A DNA stretch of 64,000 nt from Bradyrhizobium erythrophlei. GTDB lineage: Bacteria; Pseudomonadota; Alphaproteobacteria; Rhizobiales; Xanthobacteraceae. Numbering within the stretch: the stretch's first letter is position 1; every line of letters begins with the position of its first letter. The position numbers and the translations under genes were made by a program. Below the pieces are notes generated by a model that was not told where the DNA came from, did no database searches, and was given only the letters and a program-made list of their open reading frames with translations. Of this stretch, positions 1-9,597 are shown piece by piece. The stretch lies in contig FSRD01000004.1 in NCBI GenBank assembly GCA_900129675.1, positions 1-64,000 of the forward strand, read 5' to 3'.

Positions 1-239
1 TCCGGGTGTATCAGGAGCGCACCGGCTACAAGATCGGCTTCAAGCCCGCCGGCGGAATCTCGACGGCAAAGGACGTGCTCAACTATCAGTTCCTGATGAA
101 GGAGGAGTTGGGACGCGACTGGCTCGAGCCGGATCTGTTCCGCATTGGCGCCTCAAGCCTGCTCGCCGACATCGAGCGCCAGCTCGAGCATCATGTCACC
201 GGCCGCTACTCGGCCTTCAACCGCCACCCCGTGGGATGA
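1..239 (+). CDS. deoC: Deoxyribose-phosphate aldolase, C-terminal end (partial)
   Basis: The window opens inside this gene; codons run from base 3 to a TGA at 237-239. The visible 78 residues include the KPAGGIST segment, which in DeoC enzymes follows the Schiff-base lysine region and forms part of the phosphate-binding end of the TIM barrel, then the RIGASSLL strand typical of the family's C-terminus. DeoC splits 2-deoxyribose-5-phosphate into acetaldehyde and glyceraldehyde-3-phosphate in the cytoplasm. The aldehyde dehydrogenase that follows within 10 bases would be suited to oxidise the acetaldehyde, and ribokinase and a sugar ABC system lie downstream, so this is probably the first visible gene of a deoxyribose/ribose operon. 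The N-terminal catalytic part lies outside the window. Confidence 0.9.
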   Translation, partial: RVYQERTGYKIGFKPAGGISTAKDVLNYQFLMKEELGRDWLEPDLFRIGASSLLADIERQLEHHVTGRYSAFNRHPVG

Positions 240-245
240 GACTCC

Positions 246-2632
246 GTGACCGTCGCACATTACTTTGAAACCATGGAGTACGGTCCTGCTCCGAAGCGGA
301 CGGCGAGGCGCGCGCCTGGCTGAAGCGGCATGACGCCACGTTTGGACAGTTCATCGGCGGCAAGTTCGTCGCACCGCATTCCGGCAAGCACCTCACGACG
401 ATCGAGCCTGCCACTGGAAAGGCGCTGGCGAAGATCGCGCAGGGCTCCTCTGCGGATGTGGAAGCGGCCGTCAACGCCGCGCGCACCGCGCAGCCGCCTT
501 GGGTAAAACTCGGCGGTCACGGCCGCGCGCGTCATCTCTACGCATTGGCGCGCATGCTGCAACGGCATGCGCGGTTGTTTGCGGTGCTGGAGGCGATCGA
601 CAACGGCAAGCCGATCCGCGAAACCCGCGATCTCGACGTGCCGCTTGCCGCGCGGCATTTCCTGTATCACGCGGGTTGGGCGCAGTTGCAGGAGCGCGAG
701 TTCGCCGATCAGGTGCCGATCGGCGTGATCGGGCAGATCATCCCCTGGAATTTCCCGCTGCTGATGCTGGCATGGAAGATCGCGCCGGCGCTGGCCGCAG
801 GCAATACGGTGGTGCTGAAGCCGGCGGAATTCACCTCGCTTACCGCGCTGCTGCTCGCCGAACTTGCGGCGGGGGCAGCTCTGCCGCCGGGCGTATTGAA
901 CGTGCTCACGGGCGATGGCGCGACGGGCGCGCTGCTCGTTGAAAATCCGGGAGTCGACAAGATCGCCTTCACGGGATCGACTGAGGTCGGGCGGCTAATC
1001 CGTCAGGCAACCGCAGGCACCGGCAAGTCGCTGACGCTCGAGCTCGGCGGCAAATCACCCTTCATCGTGTTCGACGATGCCGATATCGACGGCGCGGTGG
1101 AAGGCGTGGTCGATGCCATCTGGTTCAACCAGGGCCAGGTCTGCTGCGCCGGCTCGCGCCTGCTGGTGCAGGAAGGAATTGCAGAAACCTTCCGCAGGCG
1201 TCTGATCCGCCGCATGGAAACGCTGCGCGTCGGCCCACCGCTCGACAAGGCAATCGACATGGGCGCCGTGGTTGCGCCAGTGCAGCTCGAGCGGATCAAG
1301 GCGCTGGTCGAGACCGGGGTAAAGGAGGGCGCGGAGAAATACCAGGCGCCCGGCGCAATACCGGAGGAGGGATGCTTCTATCCGCCGACCCTGCTCTGGA
1401 ACGTGCATCCGTCGTCGACCGTGGCGATCGAGGAGATTTTTGGCCCCGTGGCGGTGGCGATGACGTTCCGCACGCCTGATGAGGCCGTGGTGCTCGCCAA
1501 CAATACGCGCTACGGGCTTGCCGCCAGCGTATGGAGCGAGACGATCGGGCTGGCGCTGGATATCGCGCCGAAACTGCTGGCCGGCGTGGTCTGGGTCAAC
1601 GCGACCAATTTGTTTGACGCCAGCGTCGGCTTCGGCGGTTACCGCGAGTCCGGTTTCGGCCGCGAGGGTGGCCGTGAAGGCATGTACGAATATCTCAAGC
1701 CCAAGGCATGGAGCGGGCGGAAAGCGCGGGCCAAGGCGTTGCCGCCGCCGACCGCCGCCGCCGACCGCGCCGGATTTGGTGTGCCGCCAATCGACCGGAC
1801 CGCAAAACTTTTCGTCGGCGGCAAGCAAGTTCGCCCCGACGGCAATTATTCGCGCGCCGTGCTGTCGCCGAAGGGCCGGCATCTCGGCGAGGCAGGCGAG
1901 GGCAACCGCAAGGACATCCGCAATGCCGTGGCCGCCGCACGCTCCGCCGAGGCGTGGGCGAGGGCGACGGCGCATAATCGCGCCCAAATCCTCTACTACC
2001 TTGCCGAGAACCTCTCCGCGCGCGGTGACGAGTTCGCCCGGCGCATCGCCGACATGACGGGCGTATCGGCTGCCAAGGCGCGCGCGGAGGTCGATGCGAG
2101 CATAGAGCGGCTGTTCAGCTATGGGGCCTGGGCCGACAAATTCGAAGGGGCAATCCATGCGCCGCCGCTGCGCGGCGTTGCGCTCGCGATGCACGAGCCG
2201 ATCGGTGTGGTCGGTGTGGCCTGTCCCGACGATGCGCCGCTGCTTGGCTTCGTCAGCCTGATCGCGCCGTTGATCGCGATGGGCAACCGGGTGGTGGCGG
2301 TACCGAGCGAGAAGCATCCGCTCGCCGCGACCGATTTCTACCAGGTGCTGGAGACGTCGGATGTGCCGGCCGGCGTCGTCAATATCGTCACCGGCGGCCG
2401 CGACGACCTCGTGAAGGTCCTGGCCGCGCACGACGATGTCGACGCACTCTGGGTTTTCGGGTCGCAGGACGCCTCGGCATCGGCGGAACGGCTGTCGATC
2501 GGCAATCTCAAGCGCACGCTTGTCGACCACGGCCTGACGCTCGATTGGTACGACAGGGCGGCGAGTGAAGGTCCGATCCTGCTTCGTCATGCCGTGCAGG
2601 TGAAGAATATCTGGATTCCCTATGGGGACTAG
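246..2632 (+). CDS. Two-domain aldehyde dehydrogenase, one-base frameshift near the start
   Basis: NAD(P)-dependent aldehyde oxidation, probably of the acetaldehyde made by DeoC. The long frame shows a complete first ALDH domain with the active-site Glu in LELGGKSPFIVF and the catalytic Cys in NQGQVCCAGSR, followed by a second, shorter ALDH-like domain (roughly the last 250 codons) that has no equivalent catalytic Cys. A natural start is GTG at 246, seven bases after deoC; that frame reads VTVAHYFETMEYGPAP, then is lost. From 293 the other frame continues as EADGEARAWLKRHD and then FIGGKFVAPHSG, normal ALDH N-terminal sequence. One base is therefore missing near 291-292. Without it, translation would need a GTG at 458. 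Either the gene is inactivated or the base was missed in sequencing. Confidence 0.8.
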
Positions 2633-2708
2633 AGACGTCATCTTGCGGTGATATCGATTGGGATCCGGACCGTCAGAGTTCGGGCAATTTCGAAGAAAGG
2701 GACGCAAC

Positions 2709-3164
2709 ATGCTCAAGGGCATCAACTCATTGCTCAACGCCGACGTGCTCTATGCCCTCCGTGCCATGGGGCACGGAGATCACCTGGTCGTCTGCGATAC
2801 CAATTTTCCGGCCGACTCGATCGCGCGCCAGACGGTTCTTGGCCGGTTGCTGCGCATCGACAATGTCAGCACCGCGAAGGCCATCGAAGCAATTCTCTCG
2901 GTGCTGCCGCTCGATACGTTCGTCGACGACGCGGCTGTTCGCATGGAGATCGTCGACCAGCCTCAGGAAGTGCCGCCGGTCCAGCGCGAGGTGCAGGCCG
3001 CGATCGATTGCGCCGAGGGACGATCCTGGCCGCTGGTCGGCGTCGAGCGCCACGCCTTCTACGAAAAGGCCAAGACGGCCTATTGCGTGATCGCGACGGG
3101 CGAGCGCCGTTTCTATGGCTGCTTCCTGTTCACCAAGGGCGTCATCGCGCCGGACGGAGAGTGA
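2709..3164 (+). CDS. RbsD/FucU-family sugar mutarotase
   Basis: 151 residues, cytoplasmic. The family interconverts anomers or ring forms of pentoses and fucose so that the kinase receives the correct form. The MGHGDHLVVCD segment carries the conserved His and Asp of the RbsD/FucU active site, and the C-terminal YCVIATGERRFYGCF resembles the family's sugar-binding end. ATG 2709 is preceded by an AAGGGA ribosome site; an upstream GTG-type start in the same frame has none. The stop codon overlaps the ATG of the ribokinase gene (ATGA), so the two are translationally coupled. FucU and RbsD cannot be told apart here; the ribokinase neighbour favours a ribose-like substrate. Confidence 0.85.
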   Translation: MLKGINSLLNADVLYALRAMGHGDHLVVCDTNFPADSIARQTVLGRLLRIDNVSTAKAIEAILSVLPLDTFVDDAAVRMEIVDQPQEVPPVQREVQAAIDCAEGRSWPLVGVERHAFYEKAKTAYCVIATGERRFYGCFLFTKGVIAPDGE

Positions 3165-4093
3165 TGACCATGAGCAGGAATGGCGTCGCCATCCTTGGCG
3201 TCTTCGTCGTCGATCTCGCCTTCCGCGCCGGCAACATGCCTGCGATCGGCGAAACGATTGCCGGATCCGGATTCGCGATGGGTCCCGGCGGCAAGGGTTC
3301 GAACCAGGCCGTGGCCGCCGCGCGCGCGGGCGCCAGCGTGACCTTTATCTCCCGCATCGGCAGTGATGCTTTCGGCGAGCTTGCGGTCAAGACCTGGGAG
3401 GCTGAGGGAATTATACCGCGCGTCGCAAAGACCGCGGAAGCGCCGACCGGCGCCGCGTTTATTTATGTCCACGAGACGCGGGGCGATAACGCGATCATCG
3501 TGGTATCAGGGGCAGCCGGCGGTCTCAGTCCGGCTGACATCGACGCGGCGGCTGACGCCATTCGTGCCAGCCGCGTGTTCGTGACTCAACTCGAGCAGCC
3601 GGTCGACGCGGCGCAGCGAGGGCTCGAAATCGCGCGCGCCGCGGGCAGCATCACGGTGTTCAACCCCGCGCCGGCCATCAAGTTCGACAGCAGCCTGTTT
3701 GCGCTCTGCGACTATGTCGTCCCCAATGAGACCGAGGCCGAAGCATTGACCGGGATCGCTGTGGGCGACCTCGCGGCCGCGCGCCGCGCCGGAGACGCGC
3801 TGCTGGCCAAAGGGGCTGGGACGGCGCTGATCACGCTCGGCGAGCGCGGGGCGCTGTTCCATGCGCGGGACCGTTCGCTGCATGTGCCGCCCTTTGCCGC
3901 CGGCAAGGTGGTCGAAACCACCGGTGCGGGCGATGCATTCGTCGGCGGCTTCGCGGCGGCGCTCGCGGACGGCGCCGATCCGCTCGAGGCTGCGCGTTTC
4001 GGTTCGGCGACGGCGGGGATTTCGGTGACGCGCGCCGGGACCGCTCCCGCCATGCCGCGACGCGCCGAGATCGAAGCTCTCTTGAGGAAGTGA
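3164..4093 (+). CDS. rbsK: Ribokinase (PfkB family)
   Basis: 309 residues. Phosphorylates ribose or deoxyribose with ATP at the 5-hydroxyl, feeding DeoC or the pentose phosphate pathway. Both PfkB signatures are present: GPGGKGSNQAVAAARAG near residue 40 and the C-terminal ETTGAGDAFVGGF, whose Asp is the catalytic base and whose Gly-rich stretch forms the anion hole. NPAP and the VPNETEAEAL motif are typical of ribokinases. ATG 3164 overlaps the previous stop; a second ATG two codons on is possible. The next gene starts at a GTG overlapping this stop, so the operon is tightly packed. Substrate within the pentoses is inferred from deoC and the mutarotase. Confidence 0.9.
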   Translation: MTMSRNGVAILGVFVVDLAFRAGNMPAIGETIAGSGFAMGPGGKGSNQAVAAARAGASVTFISRIGSDAFGELAVKTWEAEGIIPRVAKTAEAPTGAAFIYVHETRGDNAIIVVSGAAGGLSPADIDAAADAIRASRVFVTQLEQPVDAAQRGLEIARAAGSITVFNPAPAIKFDSSLFALCDYVVPNETEAEALTGIAVGDLAAARRAGDALLAKGAGTALITLGERGALFHARDRSLHVPPFAAGKVVETTGAGDAFVGGFAAALADGADPLEAARFGSATAGISVTRAGTAPAMPRRAEIEALLRK

Positions 4094-4977
4094 TCCGCGC
4101 CATGATGCGGAATGATCCGATCAAGCATGTCTTCATCTGGCCGGCGGTGCTCGTCGTGCTGGCGATCTCGATCTTTCCGCTGATCTATTCGCTGACCACA
4201 AGCTTCCTCAGCTATCGCCTGATTCCGCCGATCCCGCCCCGGGTCGTCTGGTTCGGCAATTATGTATCGCTGCTGCAGGAGCCGCGCTTCTGGAATGCGA
4301 TCTACACGACCACGCTGATCGCCTTCATCGCCGTCGGACTGCAATACACTATCGGATTCGCCGTGGCGCTGGCGCTGAACGCGCGCGTGCCGGGTGAACG
4401 GCTGTTTCGCGTCGCCTTGCTGCTACCCATGCTGCTCGCTCCGGTGGCCGTCGCGCTGGTGGCGCGCATGATCTTCAACCCGACCATGGGACCGCTCAAC
4501 CAGCTTCTGGGAAGGTTCGGTCTGGTCAACCTGCCGTTCCTCACCAATGGCCATTGGGCGCTTGGCTGCATCATCGCGGTCGAGGTCTGGCAGTGGACGC
4601 CGTTCGTGGTGCTGATGATGCTGGCCGGTCTGCAGACGCTACCGGAAGATGTCTACGAGGCGGCCGAGCTCGAGAACGCCAGCGCCTGGCAACAGTTCTG
4701 GGGAATCACATTTCCGATGCTGCTGCCGATCTCGGCTGCGGTCGTCTTCATCCGGCTGATCGAGAGCTACAAGATCATGGACACCGTCTTCGTGATGACG
4801 GGCGGCGGACCGGGTGTGGACACCGAGACCCTGACCTTGTTCGCCTACCAGGAGGGCTTCAAGAAGTTCAATCTCGGCTATACGTCGGCGCTCAGCTTCC
4901 TGTTCCTGATTGCGATCACGATCATCGGCGTGACCTATCTGGCGCTGTTGCGGCCGCATCTGGAGAAGCGCCGATGA
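4090..4977 (+). CDS. Carbohydrate ABC transporter permease (MalF/UgpA type)
   Basis: 295 residues with about six membrane helices. The EAA loop (YEAAELENASAWQQFW), which docks to the ATPase, sits near residue 190, and the TGGGPGVDTETL segment after it is typical of the MalF/UgpA/LacF group. Starts at GTG 4090 overlapping the ribokinase stop (GTGA); an internal ATG at 4102 is an alternative. It should pair with the next gene to form the membrane channel of a sugar importer, most likely for the pentose metabolised by the surrounding enzymes. Confidence 0.92.
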   Translation: MIRAMMRNDPIKHVFIWPAVLVVLAISIFPLIYSLTTSFLSYRLIPPIPPRVVWFGNYVSLLQEPRFWNAIYTTTLIAFIAVGLQYTIGFAVALALNARVPGERLFRVALLLPMLLAPVAVALVARMIFNPTMGPLNQLLGRFGLVNLPFLTNGHWALGCIIAVEVWQWTPFVVLMMLAGLQTLPEDVYEAAELENASAWQQFWGITFPMLLPISAAVVFIRLIESYKIMDTVFVMTGGGPGVDTETLTLFAYQEGFKKFNLGYTSALSFLFLIAITIIGVTYLALLRPHLEKRR

Positions 4978-6011
4978 GCGACCGCGGCCTGATCGGATTG
5001 TCGCCCTGGGGCCGTCGGCTGGTGACCGCCGGCTGTCTCATCTGGTGCCTGATCAGCATATTTCCGCTCTATTGGGTGGTCGTGACGGCATTCAAGACCC
5101 CGCCGGGAGTCGTCGGTGGCCCGACATACCTGCCGTTTATCGACTTCACGCCGACCTTGCAGCCCTTCATCGATCTCTATCAGGGTATCAGGGGCGAATT
5201 CTTCCGGACGTTCCTGAATTCGACCATTGTGGGCCTGTCGGCGGCGGCGATCGCGACCGCGATCGGTGCAATGGCGGCCTATGCGCTGGTGCGCTTCGAA
5301 TTCAGGGTTCGCCTCGGCACCGGCCTCGCCTTCTTCCTGCTCGCGCTCGGTGGCTACCTGCTGTTCAACATCACGTTCGGATTCACCAGGCCGCAGGCCT
5401 TGCTGCTCGCGTTTCCTATCGCGCTCGTGGCTGCTGTAGTCGCCAATCGCCTGCCGTTGCCGGGGCCGATCCTCGGCAATGAGGACATTCTGTTCTGGTT
5501 CGTCAGCCAGCGCATGTTCCCGCCGATCGTCACGGCGTTTGCGCTGTATCTGCTCTACAGCGAAATCGGCCGTCTGGGTTTCCAGCTGATCGACAGCTTC
5601 GTCGGCCTGACGCTGTGCTACGTCGCGTTTTCGCTACCGATCGTCGTCTGGCTGATGCGTGATTTCTTCGAGGCCGTGCCGATCGAGGTCGAAGAGGCGG
5701 CGATGGTCGACAACGTGCCAAGCTGGCGCATCTTCCTCGGCATCGTGGTGCCGATGTCGATGAACGGCCTGCTCGCGACCTTCATGATCACGCTGGCCTT
5801 TGTCTGGAACGAGTTCCTGTTTGCGCTGTTTCTGACCAATTCGAGATGGCAGACGCTTCCCATTCTGGTGGCGGGACAGAACAGCCAGCGCGGTGATGAA
5901 TGGTGGGCGATTTCGGCCGCGGCCCTCGTCGCCATCGTACCAATGATGATCATGGCAGGCCTGCTCAGCCGCATGATGCGGTCGGGCCTGCTGCTCGGAG
6001 CCATCAAGTAA
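4974..6011 (+). CDS. Carbohydrate ABC transporter permease (MalG/UgpE type)
   Basis: 345 residues, longer than the usual 270-300 because of a hydrophobic insertion around residues 110-165 that adds one or two apparent membrane segments (ALGGYLLFNITFGF and onward). The EAA loop (VEEAAMVDNVPSWRIF) is near residue 240 and the family motif FVWNEFLFAL follows. ATG 4974 overlaps the preceding permease stop by four bases. Second half of the importer channel. The central insertion is unusual for MalG-like proteins, but similar long permeases occur in rhizobial sugar systems. Confidence 0.9.
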   Translation: MSDRGLIGLSPWGRRLVTAGCLIWCLISIFPLYWVVVTAFKTPPGVVGGPTYLPFIDFTPTLQPFIDLYQGIRGEFFRTFLNSTIVGLSAAAIATAIGAMAAYALVRFEFRVRLGTGLAFFLLALGGYLLFNITFGFTRPQALLLAFPIALVAAVVANRLPLPGPILGNEDILFWFVSQRMFPPIVTAFALYLLYSEIGRLGFQLIDSFVGLTLCYVAFSLPIVVWLMRDFFEAVPIEVEEAAMVDNVPSWRIFLGIVVPMSMNGLLATFMITLAFVWNEFLFALFLTNSRWQTLPILVAGQNSQRGDEWWAISAAALVAIVPMMIMAGLLSRMMRSGLLLGAIK

Positions 6012-6038
6012 GAAAACGTGAAAAGGGAGGACAATACC

Positions 6039-7499
6039 ATGTTGCGACGAACGTTCCTGATGCTTGCCACCTCGCTCGCGACGGCCTGTGCCGCGAGCCA
6101 GGTCAACGCTGCCTGCAGTCCGGACTATACCGGCGTTACGCTAACGGTGGCGTCGCAGACCGGGCCGTATATCGCCTCTGCCCTCAAGCTCGGCGCCGAC
6201 GAATGGACGAAGAAGACCTGCGGCAAGGTCAACGTCGTCGAGTTTCCGTGGTCGGAGCTCTATCCGAAGATCGTAACGTCGCTCACTCAGTCCGACGCGA
6301 CGTTCGACCTCGTCAGCTTCGCGCCGGCGTGGTTGCCGGATTTCGTTCCCTATCTCAGCGAAATGCCAAAGGAGATGCAGTCCGGCAAGGATTGGGACGA
6401 TATCGAGCCGGCCTATCGCGAACGACTGATGGTGTGGGAAGGCAATATCTATTCGCAATCGATGGACGGCGACGTCCACACCTACACCTACCGCATGGAC
6501 CTGTTCAGCGATCCCAAGGAGAAGGACGCGTTCAAGGCCAAGTATGGCTACGACCTCGCTCCGCCGAAGACCTGGAAGCAGTATCTCGACATCGCGGAGT
6601 TCTTCCAGCGTCCGGAAAAGGGGCTGTGGGGAACGGCAGAAGCCTTCCGCCGCGGCGGCCAGCAGTTCTGGTTCTTCTTCAGCCACGCAGCCGCCTATAC
6701 CAACAATCCAAACTATCCGGGCGCGATGTTCTTCGATCCTGAAACGATGGATGCCCAGATCAACAATCCGGGTTGGGTGAAGGGATTGGAGGAATACATC
6801 CGGGCGTCGAAGGTCGGTCCTCCGAACGCGCTGAACTTCTCGTTCGGCGAAGTGAACGCAGCCGTGGCCGGCGGGCAGGTCGCGGAATCGATCGGCTGGG
6901 GCGATACCGGCGTCATCGCGGCCGACCCCAAGCAGTCGAAGATCTCGGGCAAGGTCGGCTCGGCGATGTTGCCCGGTTCGGACGAGATATGGAATGCGAA
7001 GACGAAGAAGTGGGACAAGTTCCCGTCGGTCCTGCCGGGGCCGTTCATGGCGTTCGGCGGCTGGCAGATTGCCGTGCCGAAGGCCGGCAAGAACCAGCAG
7101 GCAGCCTGGGACTTCGTCAAGACCCTGACCAGTCCGGAAGTGTCCGGCCAGGCGGCGATCACCGGCGGCAGCGGCGTCAATCCCTATCGCAAATCGCACA
7201 CCGCCAATCTGCAGCTGTGGAGCAAGATCTTCACGCCTGAAGAGGCCAAGGAATATCTTGGCGCGCAGTCCGACTCCATCAATGCCAAGAACGTCGCGCT
7301 CGACATGCGGCTGCCCGGCTATTTCTCCTACACCGAGGTGGTGGAAATCGAACTCGGCAAGGCGGTTGCCGGCCAGACCACGCCTCAGGCCGCGCTCGAT
7401 GCGGTGGCGAAGGAGTGGAACCGGCTGACCGACGAGTTCGGCCGTGCCAAGCAACTCGCCGCCTATCGCGCGGCGATGGGCCTGCCGCCCAAGAACTAG
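6039..7499 (+). CDS. Sugar ABC transporter substrate-binding protein
   Basis: 486 residues, periplasmic. A Sec signal peptide is clear (MLRRTFLMLATSLATACA, likely cleaved after QVNA). The body is a family-1 extracellular solute-binding protein: early SELYPKIVTSLTQSD contact region, then GGWQIAVPKAGKNQQAAWDFVK, the hinge/helix motif of sugar binders. ATG 6039 was chosen because AAGGGAGGA lies ideally upstream; a GTG at 6018 would remove the ribosome site and spoil the signal peptide. It follows the permeases by 27 bases and delivers the ligand to them. The ligand is not readable from sequence; pentose or deoxyribose is inferred from neighbours. Confidence 0.92.
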   Translation: MLRRTFLMLATSLATACAASQVNAACSPDYTGVTLTVASQTGPYIASALKLGADEWTKKTCGKVNVVEFPWSELYPKIVTSLTQSDATFDLVSFAPAWLPDFVPYLSEMPKEMQSGKDWDDIEPAYRERLMVWEGNIYSQSMDGDVHTYTYRMDLFSDPKEKDAFKAKYGYDLAPPKTWKQYLDIAEFFQRPEKGLWGTAEAFRRGGQQFWFFFSHAAAYTNNPNYPGAMFFDPETMDAQINNPGWVKGLEEYIRASKVGPPNALNFSFGEVNAAVAGGQVAESIGWGDTGVIAADPKQSKISGKVGSAMLPGSDEIWNAKTKKWDKFPSVLPGPFMAFGGWQIAVPKAGKNQQAAWDFVKTLTSPEVSGQAAITGGSGVNPYRKSHTANLQLWSKIFTPEEAKEYLGAQSDSINAKNVALDMRLPGYFSYTEVVEIELGKAVAGQTTPQAALDAVAKEWNRLTDEFGRAKQLAAYRAAMGLPPKN

Positions 7500-7577
7500 C
7501 ATACATGGATTGCCCGGATGACGCGCGAGCGTCATCCGGTGCTTGATGGCCACTGGCCAGAGACGGAACGGGATTTT

Positions 7578-8673
7578 ATGGCGTACGTCGAGATCGAGAA
7601 CGTCAGCAAGGCATACGGGCCCTACAAGATCATCGAAGGGCTCGATCTCAACGTGGCCGACGAGGAGTTTGTCGTGCTTGTCGGCCCGTCCGGCTGCGGC
7701 AAGACGACGACATTGCGGATGATCGCGGGACTGGAAAGCGTCACCGGCGGGACCATCCGGATCGGCGACCGCGACGTGACGCAACTGCGCCCCGGCTTGC
7801 GCAATTGCGCGATGGTATTCCAGAACTATGCGCTCTATCCGCATATGACGGTCAGCGAGAACATCGGTTACGGCATGAAGGTGCGCGGTGAAGCGCGCGC
7901 CACGATCGAGAAAGCCGTCAAGGACGTGGCAAAGATTCTCGACCTCGAGCAGTATATTGACCGTCGTCCCAAGCAGCTGTCGGGCGGTCAGCGTCAGCGG
8001 GTGGCGATCGGACGCGCTATCGTGCGCAGTCCGGATGTCTTCCTGTTCGACGAGCCGCTGTCCAATCTCGACGCTAAGCTTAGAATCGAGATGCGCACCG
8101 AGATCAAGGCATTGCACCGCCGGCTCGCCAAGACGATCGTCTATGTGACGCATGATCAGGTCGAGGCCATGACAATGGCCGACCGCGTCGTGGTGATGAA
8201 CCGCGGCCGGATCGAGCAGGCAGCGGATCCGATCACGATCTACGAGAAGCCGCGCAATCTCTTTGTTGCAGGCTTCATCCGGCGCGCCCAGCATGAATTT
8301 CATCCATGGCGAGATTGTCGCCCGGGACGGCGCGCTATTTTTCATCGAGCCATCGGGCACGGTATTGGCGGTACCGAAGTCCCGCGAGGCGGCTTATACA
8401 GCCAGCATTGGCAAACTCGTGGTGCTGGGCGTCCGGCCAGACCATGTTGTCCACCAGGGGGCGCCGGCCGGCTCATTCGTCCGTATGATCGTGAGAGACG
8501 TCGAGCCATTGGGACCGCATACGCTTGTGATCGGCACCGTTGGCGCCTTTCCGTTCACCGCGCAGATGCAGGTCGGAGTTGCCGCCGAGCCCGATCGGCC
8601 GTTTGATGTGGGACTCGACCTGCAGCGAGCACATTTGTTCGATAAGGCGTCAGGACAGGCGATCGTGGCCTGA
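7578..8673 (+). pseudogene. Sugar ABC transporter ATPase (MalK/UgpC type), frameshifted
   Basis: Powers the importer encoded upstream. Walker A GPSGCGKTTT, Q-loop FQNYALYPHM, signature LSGGQRQRVAIGRA, Walker B VFLFDEPLSNLDAK and switch THDQVEAMTMADR are all intact in the first frame from ATG 7578. At 8279-8280 an extra C breaks the frame: the expected GFIGAPSMNFIHGEI continues only in the next frame, which then reads through the TOBE-like regulatory domain to TGA at 8671-8673. In the broken frame the nucleotide-binding domain is complete but the C-terminal domain is replaced by unrelated sequence up to 8606. A NBD without its C-terminal domain might still hydrolyse ATP, so function is uncertain. 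Could also be a homopolymer sequencing error. Confidence 0.85.
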
Positions 8674-8709
8674 TTTCTCTGGCTCTCTATCTCGATGGTA
8701 GCAGAGTAC

Positions 8710-9575
8710 TCAGGATGCCCGTGTAAAACTAAGCTCACTATTAGGTTGGCGGAGATGTAGAAGCGCGAGGGACGCAATTGCGCGTCTACAGGATGCGCAG
8801 CATGGGTGCTGCTTCTGGAGCGGTAGTTTGATGGCCGTTGAAGTAAAACAATGAGCGACAAGAATCCGGTGTTTCTCGTGCGGCAGTCGAACGGTGAGGA
8901 TCCGAAAATCGCATAAGCCCTTGATTTCTGGTGGGCCCGGCAGGACTGAAACAGCATTGAATTTGCGGGCGAATTTGTGACTAACTAGTCTAATGGTCGC
9001 ATTGAGTCGCTTAAGGTTTGATACGGAGTAAGGCAACAACAGATCGCGCGCCGCAACATCGCAGTGCGCGATGAAGGTCTCGATTGCCTCCTCGCTGGTG
9101 CAGATCAGCATGGCCAGTTCGCGCGCCTGCCGGAGGTCATCGACCGGAGGCACAGGCTCGCTATCGCTCAGGAGCATCCGTTCAGCGGCCCGACCAGCCA
9201 TCAGCTCAATGCACTGATCATACACGCTCCCGATGACATCAGAGACCGCGCTCCGATCCTCGCCCGCGCCAGACGAAAGAGGCGGAAACAGATATGTGCA
9301 GCCTACAGCCACCGCGCCACATTCCGACTCTACCATTTCGATCGCCGATATCCGGGACCCGGGTTCACGGTCGCGCCGCCAACCTCATGTCCGAGCAGCC
9401 GCGCGGCGACCGCGTGACCGGCTTCGTGAACGGCAATCAGCATGTCCTGATCGAACGAACGACCGGGTACCGGAGAGCTGTCGTCATCCAAATCATTTTC
9501 GTCCATGGGCTGGCCGCTGCCGTCGTCGGCGTTGCCCACTCCGAGACAGGCAGCGGCCGCCGCTTCATCGTCCAT
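8710..9575 (-). pseudogene. M41-like HExxH peptidase-domain protein, frameshifted
   Basis: Read on the minus strand from ATG 9575 (MDDEAAAAACLGVG) the protein shows LIAVHEAGHAVAARLLGHEV, the HExxH zinc site seen in M41 (FtsH-like) peptidases, followed by ATVNPGPGY. Near 9340-9350 the frame ends (RRSKW stop) and the likely continuation, SVYDQCIELMAGRAAERML then DLRQARELAMLICTSEEA, is in another frame. The spacing of HEAGH and MAGRAAE resembles the M41 fold without the AAA+ ATPase domain. Sequence beyond about 8960 is not recognisable and may not belong. The start lies 23 bases from the start of the IS110 transposase on the other strand, so the insertion may have removed the promoter. Related short proteins without ATPase are common in Bradyrhizobium; their role is unknown to me. 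Confidence 0.55.
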
Positions 9576-9597
9576 ACGAACCGATGGAGGTTGCCCC

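Noticed and set aside
1055..2737. 560-codon frame antisense to the aldehyde dehydrogenase
   Set aside because: Long antisense frames are common in high-GC genes; its composition (Arg/His/Asp-rich) is that of a shadow.
6141..8360. 739-codon frame antisense to the binding protein and ATPase
   Set aside because: Opposite to two clearly real genes; no motif of its own.
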